Origin: Leptodontidium sp. MPI-SDFR-AT-0119
Lineage: Eukaryota; Ascomycota; Leotiomycetes; Helotiales; Leptodontidiaceae
Direction of reading: 5' to 3'
DNA: 64,000 bases
Assembly (NCBI GenBank): GCA_020726505.1
Contig: JAHLEZ010000015.1
Location: 62,001 to 126,000 of the forward strand
Numbering within the stretch: position 1 is the stretch's first letter; every line of letters starts with the position of its first letter. The notes under the pieces are model-generated. The model made no database searches. It was not told the origin of the DNA and was given only the letters and a program-made list of their open reading frames with translations. The position numbers and the translations under genes were made by a program. Below are positions 1 through 12,300 of this stretch, piece by piece.

Positions 1-1389
1 CCAGATAATTTGTTTTTAACATTCACTGACGTTCACAGCCTTGGAACCTCGTTTCTGTGCAGTAGCAAAGCGGTATTTTACCCTTCCTCCCATCAAAATT
101 AGGTGGGAAGCAACCTCTGCAACAGAGAAAATTTGGCACATGCGAAACATCGGAACTTCCTACTCTGCGCCTATAGATGACAAAACCCTGGCACAAAGTC
201 TTTGGCGAAGTCAACGAAATTAATCATCACCAATGTGATCGAGCTAGAGTCTAGCAGGGAAGGTCGGCGGGTGTGCTGCAATGCCTAATCGTCCTTATAA
301 GTACTAAATAGTATTTGTTTCAGGAAATAATTATCAGATCTTGCATAAGAGGCAAAGACTGCGCAAGGATGACAGTTTGGATTACCTAAATTAAAGGACA
401 ATAAGCTGTGGCATGAAAACACGAATGCGCTTGGCAACACCGGTGATGTGGGTGAAAGTCACAGACTTGAGGAGCATGACCATGGGAGGAACTTGCAATC
501 AAGTAAAGAAACATTGCCAGCAAGTTAAATTAGTTTCTGCGATATAGATTGAAATTTCGGCGTGCTAGCTTCGTAGGGCTAGCATATTCCAGTCAACTAG
601 CATCCTGTGTTTTGTTCAGAAGATAAGTATTACATTTTCAAGGCCATATTTATAGATCCAGTCTCAGCCTCAGAACTATGTAAGATCATCTCACTGCCTC
701 GCCAGTAATTTTACCAGTAATTGTAGATTCTCAATCCACCCGGCGGCTTTCCTATCAAGGCCCATTCCCTCACTGTTCGTTGAGATACAGAACAACAGCA
801 CCGGATTCTCGTTGTAGGAACTCCGTGTTAGGATCGTACATTGCTAATTCTCAGAATGAACAACTGATGACTTTCAGAGAAAGTCGGCAAGGAGGAGACA
901 AACCGCGAGAGCCTTGCTATTAGGATTGATCTTGTTGACTTCGTCGCCGGTCAGCCTCATGAAGCAAGGAGCTTCAGTTCGGCACAAGATCTTGGAAAAT
1001 GGGTATATCGTTCATTACTATGGTGAGTATTGGATGGAACAGAGACAAAACAAGGGGTGTCGTACAGAAATCATGTGCTCGCTTAAGGATAAAAGGTTAT
1101 ATACCGTGATCTGCAGGTTGACAACTGCAGGCCTGTTTTTGTACCACAAGGGGCCAATGACATCAGATTATCAAACCCTCATCATTTTGAGTGACTGCTT
1201 AAGCTAATTGAAGTGTTTGTTGGCCTAGCTATTGGGCGCGACTCTGCCACAACTTTGACTTTTATATACTAACGCCGGTACTTCTTAGTTAAGATATTAC
1301 CATGCACAATCCCCATTGCCTAGGATATTCGGGGTATCATACTATTCGTTTGATATTCCTTCTCATCATCCTCGAATATCTAACACAAG
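1..1389. other. Left-end stretch with no supported gene
   Basis: Several short open frames occur on both strands (for example 914-1207 plus, 97 codons), but none has a recognisable motif, a convincing start with exon structure, or a neighbour in a compatible frame. I see no tRNA, LTR or tandem repeat. The 3' end of the minus-strand gene that stops at 1390 faces this stretch, so its right end probably includes that gene's 3' UTR. Confidence 0.5.
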
Positions 1390-3643
1390 CTAAGCACTTC
1401 TACATCTCCCTTTCCTCGTAAACAGACCATAGAACATCGTCGAGCAAGAATATCCATACGCATATACGCCACCAATCTCATCACCATCACTAGCATCCAA
1501 AACAAAAGTGAACAATGGATAGCCATCCCGACCGACACCAAACCCCTTCTTCCGTACCCCCCCCGAGCTTCTCCCCAGGTTCGTAGTAAACACCACATCA
1601 ACAAGCTCAGGCTCCGCCACGCGGCCATGAAACTGCCAAGGATCCAAAGTCGGGAATTCCGTGTCATAATAGTTGATGTATGTAAGTTGGATACTGATTA
1701 TTTTCTCGGTTATGCTGTCTATCTCGAATGCCGGGGTTGCAGGGAAAGCACTGGAGCCTAGAGTGCATGGAAAGCGCTGAGTGCTTCCACTACTGGTGGT
1801 GAATTCTATAGAAGCATCTGTAGCGGATATTTGAATTTTCATAATTGGGTCAGAGGGCAAAATGACGATGATTTCGGTGCGATCGAGGCGGTATCGCTGG
1901 CTGTCCATTCCAATGCCCTTCTCTATGGTCAAGTCTGATGGCATGTTGGAGGGCCAACTTGTTCGGAGCAGGGGTTTCAAAGATCGGTAAAGACTATTTA
2001 AGTCGTTTTGGGTTCGAGGAGCTCGAGTTTTGTCTAGATTGGCTTCTAGGAGGAGAATTTGAGATATCCTGCCTTCCTAGTTTATCATCAGTGGGAATAA
2101 CTCCACGAATTTGGAAATGCTTGCAGGAGACATTGAGCAGCGGAAACCTGTTAAAGCACAGTTTTCGCCTGGCTGCAGGTATTGAACCATATTCCCTCTC
2201 CAGCTGCCCACAACCTGTGATATACTTCCATCATCGAATTCAAACTGATTAAATTAGCTTTCTTCTCCTTTTCCCCCGAAATCCTACGGCCGAACATACC
2301 TTCAGACCGACGACCGTAAGACTTCGCTTCTGAGATCCGTTTTTGTATCTGTCAGTTTGGACAAACGACATCACGACGCCAGCAATACGCCCTTTCATCT
2401 TAAAGTTCATACTTTCCTGACTTTCATACCAAGTGCCAAGAGTTCTCGAAGTAGAGGCGGCAGACTGCGATGATGGCGGATACCAGAACCGAACCCCAGC
2501 AAGATCATTACTCCCAAGCATTACACACGCCTGAATCCGATCGCATCTATCGCCCACAGAGTTGTGAATAAACAGATCCAAATAATCTTCGGACTCAGGC
2601 AGACCAAGTGTAAAGGATGAACCTGCCCATGGCGATTGCTCTGCTGCTAATGTCTTCCTATTCGATTCTAGCACCAAAAGTTGGGGAATGATTTCTTCAA
2701 TTCTTTGGGATATTCGAATCCGGTTTCTCAATGAAGGGGCCGCGAGGAATGTTTCATCGAATTCGAAATGTGGCAGCAACTGCTTCAACACTTGCCATTG
2801 TGAAGACCAGCTATCCCCGCGAAGAAGTTCTAAGTCTATTCCAAGCACTGGAGGGGTCGGGTGCTGAATCTTAATTTGTATGATTTGTTCCAGTGCGCGT
2901 GCTATGGTATTCTGCCGGTCTTGATCAAGAGGTAATGGATTCGCAAACTATATATCAAGCCTTGGTCAGAACTCAGAACTTGGAGAAGTCAGTCTAGGGA
3001 ATTTGCGTATTTACCTTCCAAAAATCTCTCTCCTCCGGTCTAAACAGAAAAGTCTGCCACGAAAGATCCGCAATATTCGGCACAGAGTCATCTTCGACAA
3101 GATCGATATCACACAAACATTGCCACAAGGACTTCGCTGAACAGCGTCCTTCAATACCTTTACGCATGGTGTATTCTTTCAGCATATCAACAAGTAATGT
3201 AAAGCAAGACTCATGAATGGATTTGAAGTGATCCACGCCATCATCAAGATCCCATTCTTGTTGACGCAGTGTAGGCGGTTCAGCTGTCTCATGACCGGGT
3301 TCTGACCATCGGAAATTGATCCGATCGATTTCGTATTCGAAGTATGAAGTCGCCGTGTTACGAGGAGTCAAAATGATACTGGTGGGTTAGATCAAATAGC
3401 ATACAATGGAACAGTATCATGAACTCACTCCTGTGACCATTGGAAGCCCTCCACATCGATCGGGAGATGATTCAATCCATTCCTTATGTTGTCTCCGATA
3501 TGCTCAGTCACATCTTTGTTTATGATCAACCTCACCTTAGAGAGCCATTCATTAAACTCGGGGTTCTCACGGTCCGGCCCAAATTCTGAATACGTGGAGG
3601 CAAGACATATGCTGCACGTGGGGGCCAGAGTAAATTGACCCAT
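1390..3643 (-). CDS. Five-exon fungal protein of unknown function (~655 aa)
   Basis: Proposed exons on the minus strand are 3643-3429, 3378-3015, 2947-2300, 2244-2107 and 1992-1390. They join in frame to 655 residues ending in TAG, and introns 1-3 have good GTGAGT/GTAAAT/GTATGT donors with AG acceptors. The fourth intron (2106-1993, donor GTGGAG) is the weakest junction. The start is the ATG at 3643; residues 8-13 read APTCSICLAS, a short Cys pair near the N-terminus. No signal peptide or membrane segment is evident. The middle part (around residues 195-400) has the feel of the fungal proteins annotated as F-box or DUF7600-type, with a segment reading GRIAGVVMSF then GLKV and SQVVGSWRGN, but no F-box is visible, so this is only a resemblance. 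Function is unknown. It is the nearest intact-looking gene on the left of the transposon island. Confidence 0.6.
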
Positions 3644-4339
3644 CCTGAAGAAGTTCTTGTATGGCAGCTTCCTCTGCTCGTCTCCCTAGCAGCCGAGTGC
3701 ACGGTTGCTAGAGGTAAAATGATGGCTTGAGGCTTAAATCATCTCTATGTTATTGAGGTGAAAATGCCATCCGAACACTGTGACATTTGAAGATCTGGCA
3801 GCTTCATAGCCAGACAAAGAAAACTTCGCTACACCCAAGACACGTGATAATAAACTAAGAGCTAGCTATGTATTACATAACTAGCATTTCATTGGGTAGG
3901 TAGGTTGTTGTTCGCACGATTCAATGTAGACTGTTTTGCTTTGCATTGGTTCACGTCTCATGTTTGCAATTTTGTTTGAGCGGTACTATGAAGAATGAGG
4001 TAGTGATGATTTTTTTTTTAGAATCAGACACTTGGTTCGAAAATCAACGGATGTAGAAAAATGAAAACAAAAGACAATGAATATCGTGAGACTAGATACA
4101 GTTCTCTCCATTTGAAACCCGGCTGTATATCAATGGTGTACCAGTCAATTGCAAAGCCCAAACATTCCTTTGAAATCTAGCAAGATTACAATTTTAAACA
4201 TGCCTGTAAGACGACGAACTGTACAAAATTATTCTAGATTGACACCCCAGCATCAAGGCCATTGAGCTCGTGCGGGGACAGGGCTCGAGAGACTCTCACC
4301 GTGGGTTTCTAGGACCACCAGTGGGTTCTGTAAGTTATC
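3644..4339. other. Intergenic, no gene seen
   Basis: This AT-moderate spacer lies upstream of the minus-strand gene starting at 3643 and presumably holds its promoter. A nine-T run sits at about 4010-4020. I see no open frame with coding character, RNA gene or repeat. Confidence 0.5.
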
Positions 4340-4716
4340 CTAGAAGGAAGCCCCAGTGTCTCTCCATACAAAACTACGGCTTTCTGAGCGAGGATCGTTA
4401 TGAGGACCCCATTCGTTTTCAGGCCATTGAAACGAGAACCCTTCGCCTTCCATGAGAGGAAACATGAAATCATCAGTGAAATACCCTTGCGCAACAAGAT
4501 CTTGACCCCACTGTGTCATCAAATTAACAAGTGGTCTCTGCATGAGGCCAGCTGGATGTTGCGAGTCACTTCCAATCCGCCAGACACGCTGCTGTTGTAC
4601 AGTTGAGCCTCTCGGAATGTTGCATTGGAAGACAGTGCTTCTTCCTGATGCTGCTCGGCCATTGTTGAACCATTAACCCTGTAGTCGTGCCCTTGGAAAA
4701 TTTGTCCTGATGTCAA
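4340..4716 (-). pseudogene. Remnant or short gene of unknown identity, two possible exons
   Basis: Two minus-strand frames can be joined by a 50-bp intron starting GTGTCT and ending ATGCAG (about 4584-4535). The product would run from MAEQHQEEAL to a C-terminus containing TQWGQDLVAQGYFTDDF and a Trp/Glu-rich tail, stopping at 4340. The second exon has convincing coding character (aromatic-rich, no stop), but the join is my inference. The family is not recognised; it may be the C-terminus of a larger protein. Upstream (4717-4820) another frame beginning MKSSEGILAE is offset by one base, so an N-terminal exon may be missing or broken. It lies about 0.5 kb from the transposon island, a position where decay would not be surprising. 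Confidence 0.35.
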
Positions 4717-5257
4717 GCACTGCTATATTGGAGTTGAAACGGCTACTTCTATCATGCCCAGCTCCCGATCCAGAAGATTTTGTCGGATTTTCCGCGAGAA
4801 TACCTTCGGAACTCTTCATGCGTGAGGCCTCACGTATCGAAATCTGTCTTTATACCAAGCAAAGCAATGTTACTATTTCGGTTGCAACATCTTACTTAGT
4901 AAATTTCCAACATAAAACAACAAACACATTGCCGAACAAAGACATGCCAAGAAATGATATTCCCTCCTCAACCATCCCTTATCTATGATCCTTCCTCGAA
5001 CTTGGCGGAAAGCTACATCACTTCACAACACCAAGAATGAAAAGCAAAAATCTCATCAGACTATGGGTCGACCTGCAGCGCCTAAGAAATATGTGCTGGA
5101 AACGCACTTCCAAGTACAGTACTGTCTAAATGAGATGAACAGTAGTTGGAAGCACACGGTCAAACCAGTTCGTCATCGAGCGAAGGGTTAAGCTAAGTGA
5201 GAACCAGAAGCCCAACTGGAACCGCTATTTCAAGAGGCTAGTTCCCCGATACAATAA
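4717..5257. other. Flank of the transposon island
   Basis: Composition here is that of the gene-bearing left flank, with CpA and TpG still common, and it changes abruptly at about 5262. Short plus-strand frames at 4710-5191 have no recognisable features. The last base before the proposed Helitron end is A (5257), as expected for the A/T target of a Helitron. Confidence 0.5.
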
Positions 5258-5266
5258 TTAGAGGAC

Positions 5267-5309
5267 AAGGTCTTCTCCGCCGGCGGCCCTTCGGGGCCTG
5301 CGGGACCTT
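5267..5309 (-). repeat. GC-rich terminal hairpin of Helitron A
   Basis: The outer arms AAGGTC (5267-5272) and GACCTT (5304-5309) pair, with inner arms CCGC/GCGG and a palindromic GGCCC/GGGCC-type core. The hairpin ends five bases from the proposed CTAA terminus. Its richness in G and C stands out against the mutated element, consistent with few CpA sites for RIP. Helitrons typically carry such a hairpin just inside the 3' end. Confidence 0.7.
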
Positions 5310-6559
5310 GCTTCGCGCAGTCGGTTACGGGCAAATATTAATCCGTTACGACCTGTCCGTTACGGGATATAATTGATCCGTAACGACTTATTATAATAGT
5401 AAATAAACAAACAATTAGGCAAACAATAGTAAACAATAATAATAGAATTGACCTATAAACTATAGTTAGGCAATTAAAGACGTAAGTGTAATAAGTAGTT
5501 CCCCCCCCGTAAATAATTCTAGTCTTTCTTTCTTTAGTTAATATCACACTATCAAGTAAGTACTCGATCTACGGGCCTGTTTTCGATCTATAACAGATAC
5601 TAACGGACCGTAAGATGTCTGCCACCGTTACTGCCGCCGTAACCTCTGCCGCCGCTATTCTTATAGTAATTAATTACGCTACCTCCCTCTTTACTCCTCT
5701 CCTCTCTATATAAGTAATTTCTGGTCACTTTATAGTCTATAACTCAACTAATAGGCGTCCGTAAGGCCCGCCCTGCCCGCCTAGGCCATAGGGGCTATAC
5801 GTCAGGTTACGGCCTTACTCGCGGTCCGCCTTTTAGTTTTACGGCTTAACTAAGTCTTTAACTTTAGTCGTGCTTCTAATTTAGAGGTATAATTTGTCTA
5901 AATAAGTAAGTTTCCCTTCTGAAAATTATTTTTACTAACTTGTTCTTAATTATAATAGACTGTTTTAGACTGTTTCGGGCGTATAAACATACTAACGAGT
6001 GTTAATTAAACAAATTATGTCTCTAGGTTATACGTACTATTAAGGAGGCGCTAGTTATTAGACCGAGTGCGTTTAGCTCGCTAGCGAGCTAAGACTATCG
6101 TGTGGCAACTACTACTATAGTAATAAGGGAGCTCGCTACTCTTTTCGTAAGTAATATTTCCGGATTGATTTTAACCTGTTACTAACGTTTATAAGTCTAT
6201 AGGCGCCGCTGTTGCCCCCGCCGGCCTTCGTACTAGTCGTACTAGTCGTGTTAGTTCTTTTATAAGTCGCACCCGTGGTCGTAAAAATACTTAAGTCGCT
6301 CTTAGTACTTTATTAAGTACGTTTAAACTTATAATTTAGATTAATTTATAAGTCGAAACAAACTGTAATTAACTCGTAATTAACTTGTAATAGCCCGCCG
6401 CCGGTTCCTTATTATTATAAAGTAAATCCGCCGCCCCCGCCGCACTCGCCGCTAGATCTTAGTCGCCTGTGCCGCTCTTTATAAGTAAATCACTAACTCC
6501 CTCTGAGAGGAGGCTAATTAAGAGAAGGAGGACTCCTCGGAGGAGGAGGGCTCGATTAA

Positions 6560-6780
6560 GCTGTAAATCTTATTATAAGTCCCCTTTAAGGGTATAAGTT
6601 GAGTTTGTGAGTCCGAAAATCTTATTACGGGTCCCTTACGGGGGTATTATTACTTTTAAAAATCCTATAGGGTCCCTTATAGGGGTATTTATTACTTTCA
6701 AAATCTTATTACGGGTCCCTTACGGGGGTATTTACGGTCTTTAAAAATCCCACGGGGTCCCTTACGGGGGTATTATTTAA
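6560..6780. repeat. Tandem ~42-bp repeats in the 3' part of Helitron A
   Basis: Four to five diverged units each contain a core like ACGGGTCCCTTACGGGGGT followed by ATT-rich sequence, e.g. near 6630, 6672, 6713 and 6755. They lie between the end of the helicase relic (~6850) and the terminal hairpin, i.e. in the Helitron 3' non-coding part. Confidence 0.7.
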
Positions 6781-7731
6781 ATTAAAAATAAGTTTATAGT
6801 CCGCCTAAATAACTCTTTACTTTAATATATAACCTTTAGTAATTTACTAACTTATAATATACACTTATAAACTTATAAAATAGACTATAAGTCGCACAAT
6901 AAATTATACGACGTACGTAAAACGTTATAAAGTCAACGAATATCTATTAATACTTCTAGAAATATAATATTAAGCGTTTAACCCTCACTTTTAATAAGTA
7001 AAAGCACGCTTAACCCTTTAACTCTTAACGTCTGTGAGAGCCTTACGTATAACTGCCTGTAAGTAAAAACAAGCGTCTATAAATCTAGCTTAATAGTATA
7101 AAAAGACTGGCCTTAAGACTTATTAATTGTTATTATAAAACATAAACAGACTAGAAACTACTTCTATTAAAGAGTTATTCTTAATTTTTCGTCCGTTGCG
7201 GTTAATTTAATCTATAAGAGTACTTGTAATTAACTATTAAAGTCTCCCCTTAAGATCCGCGCCTTAATATAGTACGTTCGTAAACTTATTACTACTATTT
7301 ACGTCCCGTTATATAGCCCTTTAAGTAGTACGAGATTCCGTAAAAGAAGTATTAACGCGTTAAGCTTTAAGTGTAATTATAAAGGGGGAAGTGATAGAAG
7401 ATCGATTTTCTAAAGAGTTTTAACCGAGAATTAGTAAATATTAACTTCGGCTATATCTACGTCCGTTACGTACGTGTTTACAGCTAAATATGTCTGATTT
7501 TAACTTATAAGTTAATTAAGGATTATTTCGTTAAGTTCTGTAATTATAGTATTTAGAGTTAATAATAAATACTAGCCTGTAAAAGTAATAAAATTAATAG
7601 CGGCTCTCGTAAGAAGGTCTTACGAGTATACGGATTAAATTAAGCCGGAAACACTAATAAGCTAATTTACGTACTTTAGAATCGTAACTAAGTGCTCTTA
7701 TTAAGGGTCGTAAAGTAGATTATTAACTTAG

Positions 7732-7949
7732 TATCACGTAGAATACTAAAGGGGTAAAGAAGTAAGAATTAGTGAAGTAGTAGGGAGTAAAAGATTAATT
7801 AAGAAGTACTCTGCCCTCTCGTTAAAAGGGAGAAAGGTTCGCTATTTAAAGTAAAGTAAGTAAGTTTAGCTAGTTATAAGTGTGTAGGAAGCATACTTAG
7901 CTAGTTAGTGGGCTCGCGTAGTAAGTGCCGCTAATTATATACCGTGACA
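7732..7949 (-). repeat. Copia-1 3' LTR
   Basis: This 218-bp copy starts TATCACG and ends CGTGACA on the plus strand. It aligns without gaps to 14732-14949, with differences that are all C/T or G/A transitions. The outer flank is the CTTAG duplication. Confidence 0.95.
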
Positions 7950-8083
7950 TACCCCTTAATTATAAAGCGATTACGTTAAGCCAAAAGAAGACGAGAAAAC
8001 AACACTTAATAGTACGAGAGTTTGTTTTTATTTGCAAATTTTCCTTTAATAATAATAATAACTTTAACGTTAACTTTAACTTC

Positions 8084-8192
<109 letters not shown>

Positions 8193-8499
8193 TCTTTTAT
8201 AAGTTAAGTAGTGTTCCCTTAGTATAGTAATTAAAGTCAAAGAGTCGGCATTTAATTAGTTAATTATTAAACTAAATTTGTAAGGGCTAACTATAATAAA
8301 TAGATCTCTTCTGACGCTAGTATTATTCCGGCTCGTGTCCCCGCCGGCCTCTCCTTCCCTGCCGCCGCCTTTAAGCGCTTCGTCGTAACTAATATACTCG
8401 CGGATATTTAAGAGTATACTTTAGATAATGTTTTAAGTTAAATTCCTCCCCTTTTCTTTTCCTTAGGAATTCCTTCCCCTTAAGGTTAAAGTTCACTTA

Positions 8500-8990
8500 C
8501 TCCCTTTATAGAGTTAAGTTCCTCCTTCACCGGAGGCTAAGGAAAGCCCTCTACGGCCCTTACTACGCTCTCTTCCCCCGCTAGTTCTATTAGCTCCTTT
8601 AGTAAGGCCGCCGAGATTAAGAAGAAGAAGTCAGTTCTTATTACTAGCGCGCGTCGCGCGGTGCCTTATTAGTACTACAGTTATTTAGCCCTTAGAGGTA
8701 AGAAGGGAAAGGATAGTTTGTTGCCTAGTGTTTATTAAGAGAATATTACTAAGCGCGGTACTTAATACTTTTAGTGCTCTTTCGAGTATAAATATGTCCC
8801 TTATTTTACTAAAGTAGTTTCCTTTATTACTCGTCTTATTAAGGCGATTAAGGCCGACGAGCCTTAAAGCGTAAGTAATTACAAGAACCCTTTTATTAAG
8901 CTTACTAACCCTTGAAGTTTCTTAACTAATATCAGGCTACTCTTTAGACAGCTCTAGAGTTAAAGGAGGACAAGCGCTTGTAAGTAGTAG
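8500..8990 (+). pseudogene. Antisense reading-frame relic in the 3' region of Copia-1
   Basis: On the strand opposite to the Copia-1 polyprotein, one frame reads a Ser-rich stretch (LTTLSSPASSISSFSK), then a basic segment (EIKKKKSVL), then YYSYLALRGKKGKDSLLPS, then a block with the spacing YFxCSFEYKYVPYFTKV where several Tyr could be former Cys (TGY to TAY), and finally KAIKADEP. Almost all internal stops are TAG/TAA, one C-to-T step from Gln. The frame is coherent for about 150 codons. I do not recognise a family. A sense gag-pol origin is excluded because RNase H already ends near 9375 on the other strand. Status as a former gene is inference. Confidence 0.45.
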
Positions 8991-9002
8991 TAATATACTT
9001 CC

Positions 9003-9128
9003 GGGGCTTAAGAACCTCGTAAATAATAAAGTTACCCCTTATATTTGTGTTTTTACGTTACGTTACGTTGTTTTTATATAAGGTGGGGCTTAAGAACTCC
9101 TAAATAATTAAGTTACTTTTTATATTTA
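9003..9128. repeat. Pair of ~44-bp direct repeats with inverted arms
   Basis: Copies at 9003-9046 and 9085-9128 both start GGGGCTTAAGAAC and end near TTATATTT. Between them CCCCTTATAT and ATATAAGGTGGGG could pair as a hairpin around a triple ACGTT run. It lies between the antisense relic and RNase H of Copia-1; it may be a terminator or recombination scar, undetermined. Confidence 0.6.
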
Positions 9129-9374
9129 CTTTAAGAGGTTTAGATTCTTAGAAATAGCCTTAATAATAATAAAGAATAGATTTTAAGGGCTAACTACCTT
9201 AATAATACTACTTTAATAAAGGAAACTTAAAGTAAGTATTATAACTCTTGTGATATGCTCGAAATAAGTAATAAAAATATAAGAAATAAAGGAGATATAT
9301 AATTCAAAAGAATATAAGTTAAATTAAAAGGAAGATTTATAAAGAGAAGATTAAGAAAGTTATAAAGTAATAGA

Positions 9375-12300
9375 GATCTACGCTTTAACGTCTTTAAGGT
9401 TTAAAAAAGCTCGGAAATGATCGAATTATTAACAAGTAAAGTTCTTAGTAAGTCTATCGGCCGGCATCTTTATCGTAAATAAATAAGTGATCTTAAAAGT
9501 ACCCTTAAAGTACTCTTAATAAAGTTATATATTTTGAATATTAACGTGACATAACTTTATTATAATTCGCTCGCCTTTACTTATAATTAGTCGAATTGTT
9601 TACTTATTATCGCAATAGATTTTCTAGACTTTTCTTAAGTTAAGAAGGATCTTTATAAATAGCCTTTTAAGCGTTATTATTGCCTTAGTAGTTCTTTCGA
9701 CTCCTAGTAACTTTACTTTAGTAATTAAAGTAATAACTGTGGCTTATAAACTAGCTTTCTAGTTAAAAATACCTCTAAAAAGAGTAGCGGTAAAGCCTTA
9801 GGATGATCGTCAAGTCTTAGTATCGTCGGTAAAAGAGGTATTGAAGGTAATAAACAGCTGAATTTCTTATTACTCTATTAAGTACTAAATAATTAAGTAT
9901 TGAGTACTTCAAAGATATTTAATAGTCTAATTTATAGCCTTAATATACTCTTCGCTTAGATTTGTTAAGAAGTAAGATAATCGCGAAACTGTGTATGTAA
10001 TATTAAGTCTAATAAGAATTGCCGGGTAAAGTACTAATCCGACCTTTTCTTGGTACTCTTTTATTCGACTAAGGGGAGTTATACCTTTATATTTAGTGAG
10101 CTCGACTCTTAGAAATAGTATACTCCTTAGTAATAATGTCGTTAGACTAAATTTATTAGCGATTTTCTTGATATATATGTCGTAAGTAAGAGAGATCGTT
10201 CCTTATACTCGATTCCTAATAATCTTAACTTTAAAGAACTAGTTTACTGTCTTTATCTCGCGAAGCTTATATACTTAATGAATTTCATTAATTATAACTT
10301 TAGCTAAGGTAAGATCGTTCTTATAATAAAGGACTAAAATATCGTCTATAAAAAATAACACAAATATCTTTCTCTTTTAATCGAAAAATATATAAGGTTT
10401 TTCTTTACTTACGATTAAATAAAGCTGTATAAGAGTCTTAGTAAACTCCTTATATTACAGAGAAGGAGAGTCTCTTATGTCGTATAGTACTCGATTAACC
10501 TTAATGTATAAGCTATAAGAGCGATAGCCGTTTAATAGCTAGTATAAGACTAGTGGCGAATCTTTACTCTGAACCGTATTAATAAATACGTTAATAACGT
10601 CGAATTGCCGTATTTCTAAGTTAAAATGCGCGGCTAAAGCTATAACTAATTAGAAACTCTTTAATACGAGGGTTATAATATACGTTAAGAGTATAGTAGC
10701 CTTGTCTTAGAGATCGCCTTGTACGACTAACCTTAATCGGCATCGAGAAATATAACTATCTAGAGCCTCTTTATAAGTGAAAACTTATATTAACAGCATA
10801 AGCTTTATTAATTTAGCTTTGGTTTCCTTTATAACTTTTTAATAGTCTCTAGATTCTAGGTTTTTGATTTTAAGCTCTACGTTAGTCTTAAATTACTCTC
10901 TAAATTAATGATCTACTAAATCCTTTTAAGACTTTAGCTCTTTTAAAGCGTCTTTCTAATGAACTCAAAGTAACTCTATTTTTAAAGTGCTTAAGCTAAA
11001 GTCTAGTATTAAAATCTTCTTCGCTTCTTTTGATTTAAGAAGAATTATTATAAGGATTATATTATATAACGTAATAAACTTTTTACCCCCTTAATCTTTA
11101 AATAAATAAAGAGTTATAAAAGAAGTATTAAAATACTTAAGGATTGCCTAACTAAAATCGATCGTTTCCGCGCTTTATATTATTTCTATAAGGCTTATAA
11201 TTACTAGAATTAATAGACTGACTCCAGCGATTTGATTACTCTTACGTTAACTATATACTCTTTTTTATAGCGATTTACTTACTTTTAACGAAGCTCTGGC
11301 GATTCGATCACTCTTACGTTAGGGCTATACTTCCTTTAGCTTTAATTAGCGCTTTTTCTTAATTAGAGAGGCCTTTTTAATTCCGATTCGCTTAGCTAGT
11401 TTATTTTTACTTAATTTTATAAGAGAGGCTTTATTCGTAGTAAGTACTATTAACTTACTTATATATATAGGGGCTTTATTTACTACTTAAGTAAGGGCTT
11501 CTTTTATTATAATAGGGGGAATATATGCCGGAATTATTACTTATAAATAAGTACGATTTTTTAGTATAATAGTTACGGGTATATTAGCGCTCTCTTTAGG
11601 CGGAAGTATACTCGCACGAGGTAATTCATTTACGATTAAGTCTGTAGGAAGTATTTGAGAGACACTAAAGCTTTAAACTAAAGGTAATATACTCTCTAGA
11701 GACTAAAGTCTAAGACTTCTTTAAACTTACAATAAGTTTACTTTTTCTATTACCCCCGAGTTTAAGAGGCTAAGAGCACCGCTCGTCTCTTTAAGAGCTC
11801 TAGTTTCTGTTAAGTCTATATTAAATAATCTGATTTTTTCTAAGATTAATTTAACGTCTTGAATCTCGTCTTCTTTGATAGCTTCTATTATGTCTTTAGC
11901 TTTAGAAACGAGTTAGCCGGCTTGTTTCTTGTACTTAATTAAGTTAAAAAAGACGTTCTCGTTAAAGGTTATATTTTATGAGATAATAACTTAGTATAAA
12001 ATTAGTACTTAAATCTTATATATATTACTAGTAACGTAGTTAATAAGATAACTAATATAAGCTCTAGGGAGTACTTTAAATGTTTATTTATTATTTCCTA
12101 CTTCTTAATCCTTAATTAGAAAGTAAGCTCGCGATCTGTAAGCGTATATCTTATTTTAATTTAACTGAAGGTTTATAGTTAATTTCTTAATTATAACTAA
12201 GTCGTAAAAGCGGAAATAACCGCGAAACTAAGTATTAAGGGTCTCGTTAAGCGATTTCTAGCCTCGACTCTCTAGCGGGCTTATATTATATAAAAACGCT

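Noticed and set aside
5267..5309. GC-rich hairpin read as a tRNA or rRNA fragment
   Set aside because: No cloverleaf or rRNA core; its position at the Helitron 3' end with CTAA explains it better.
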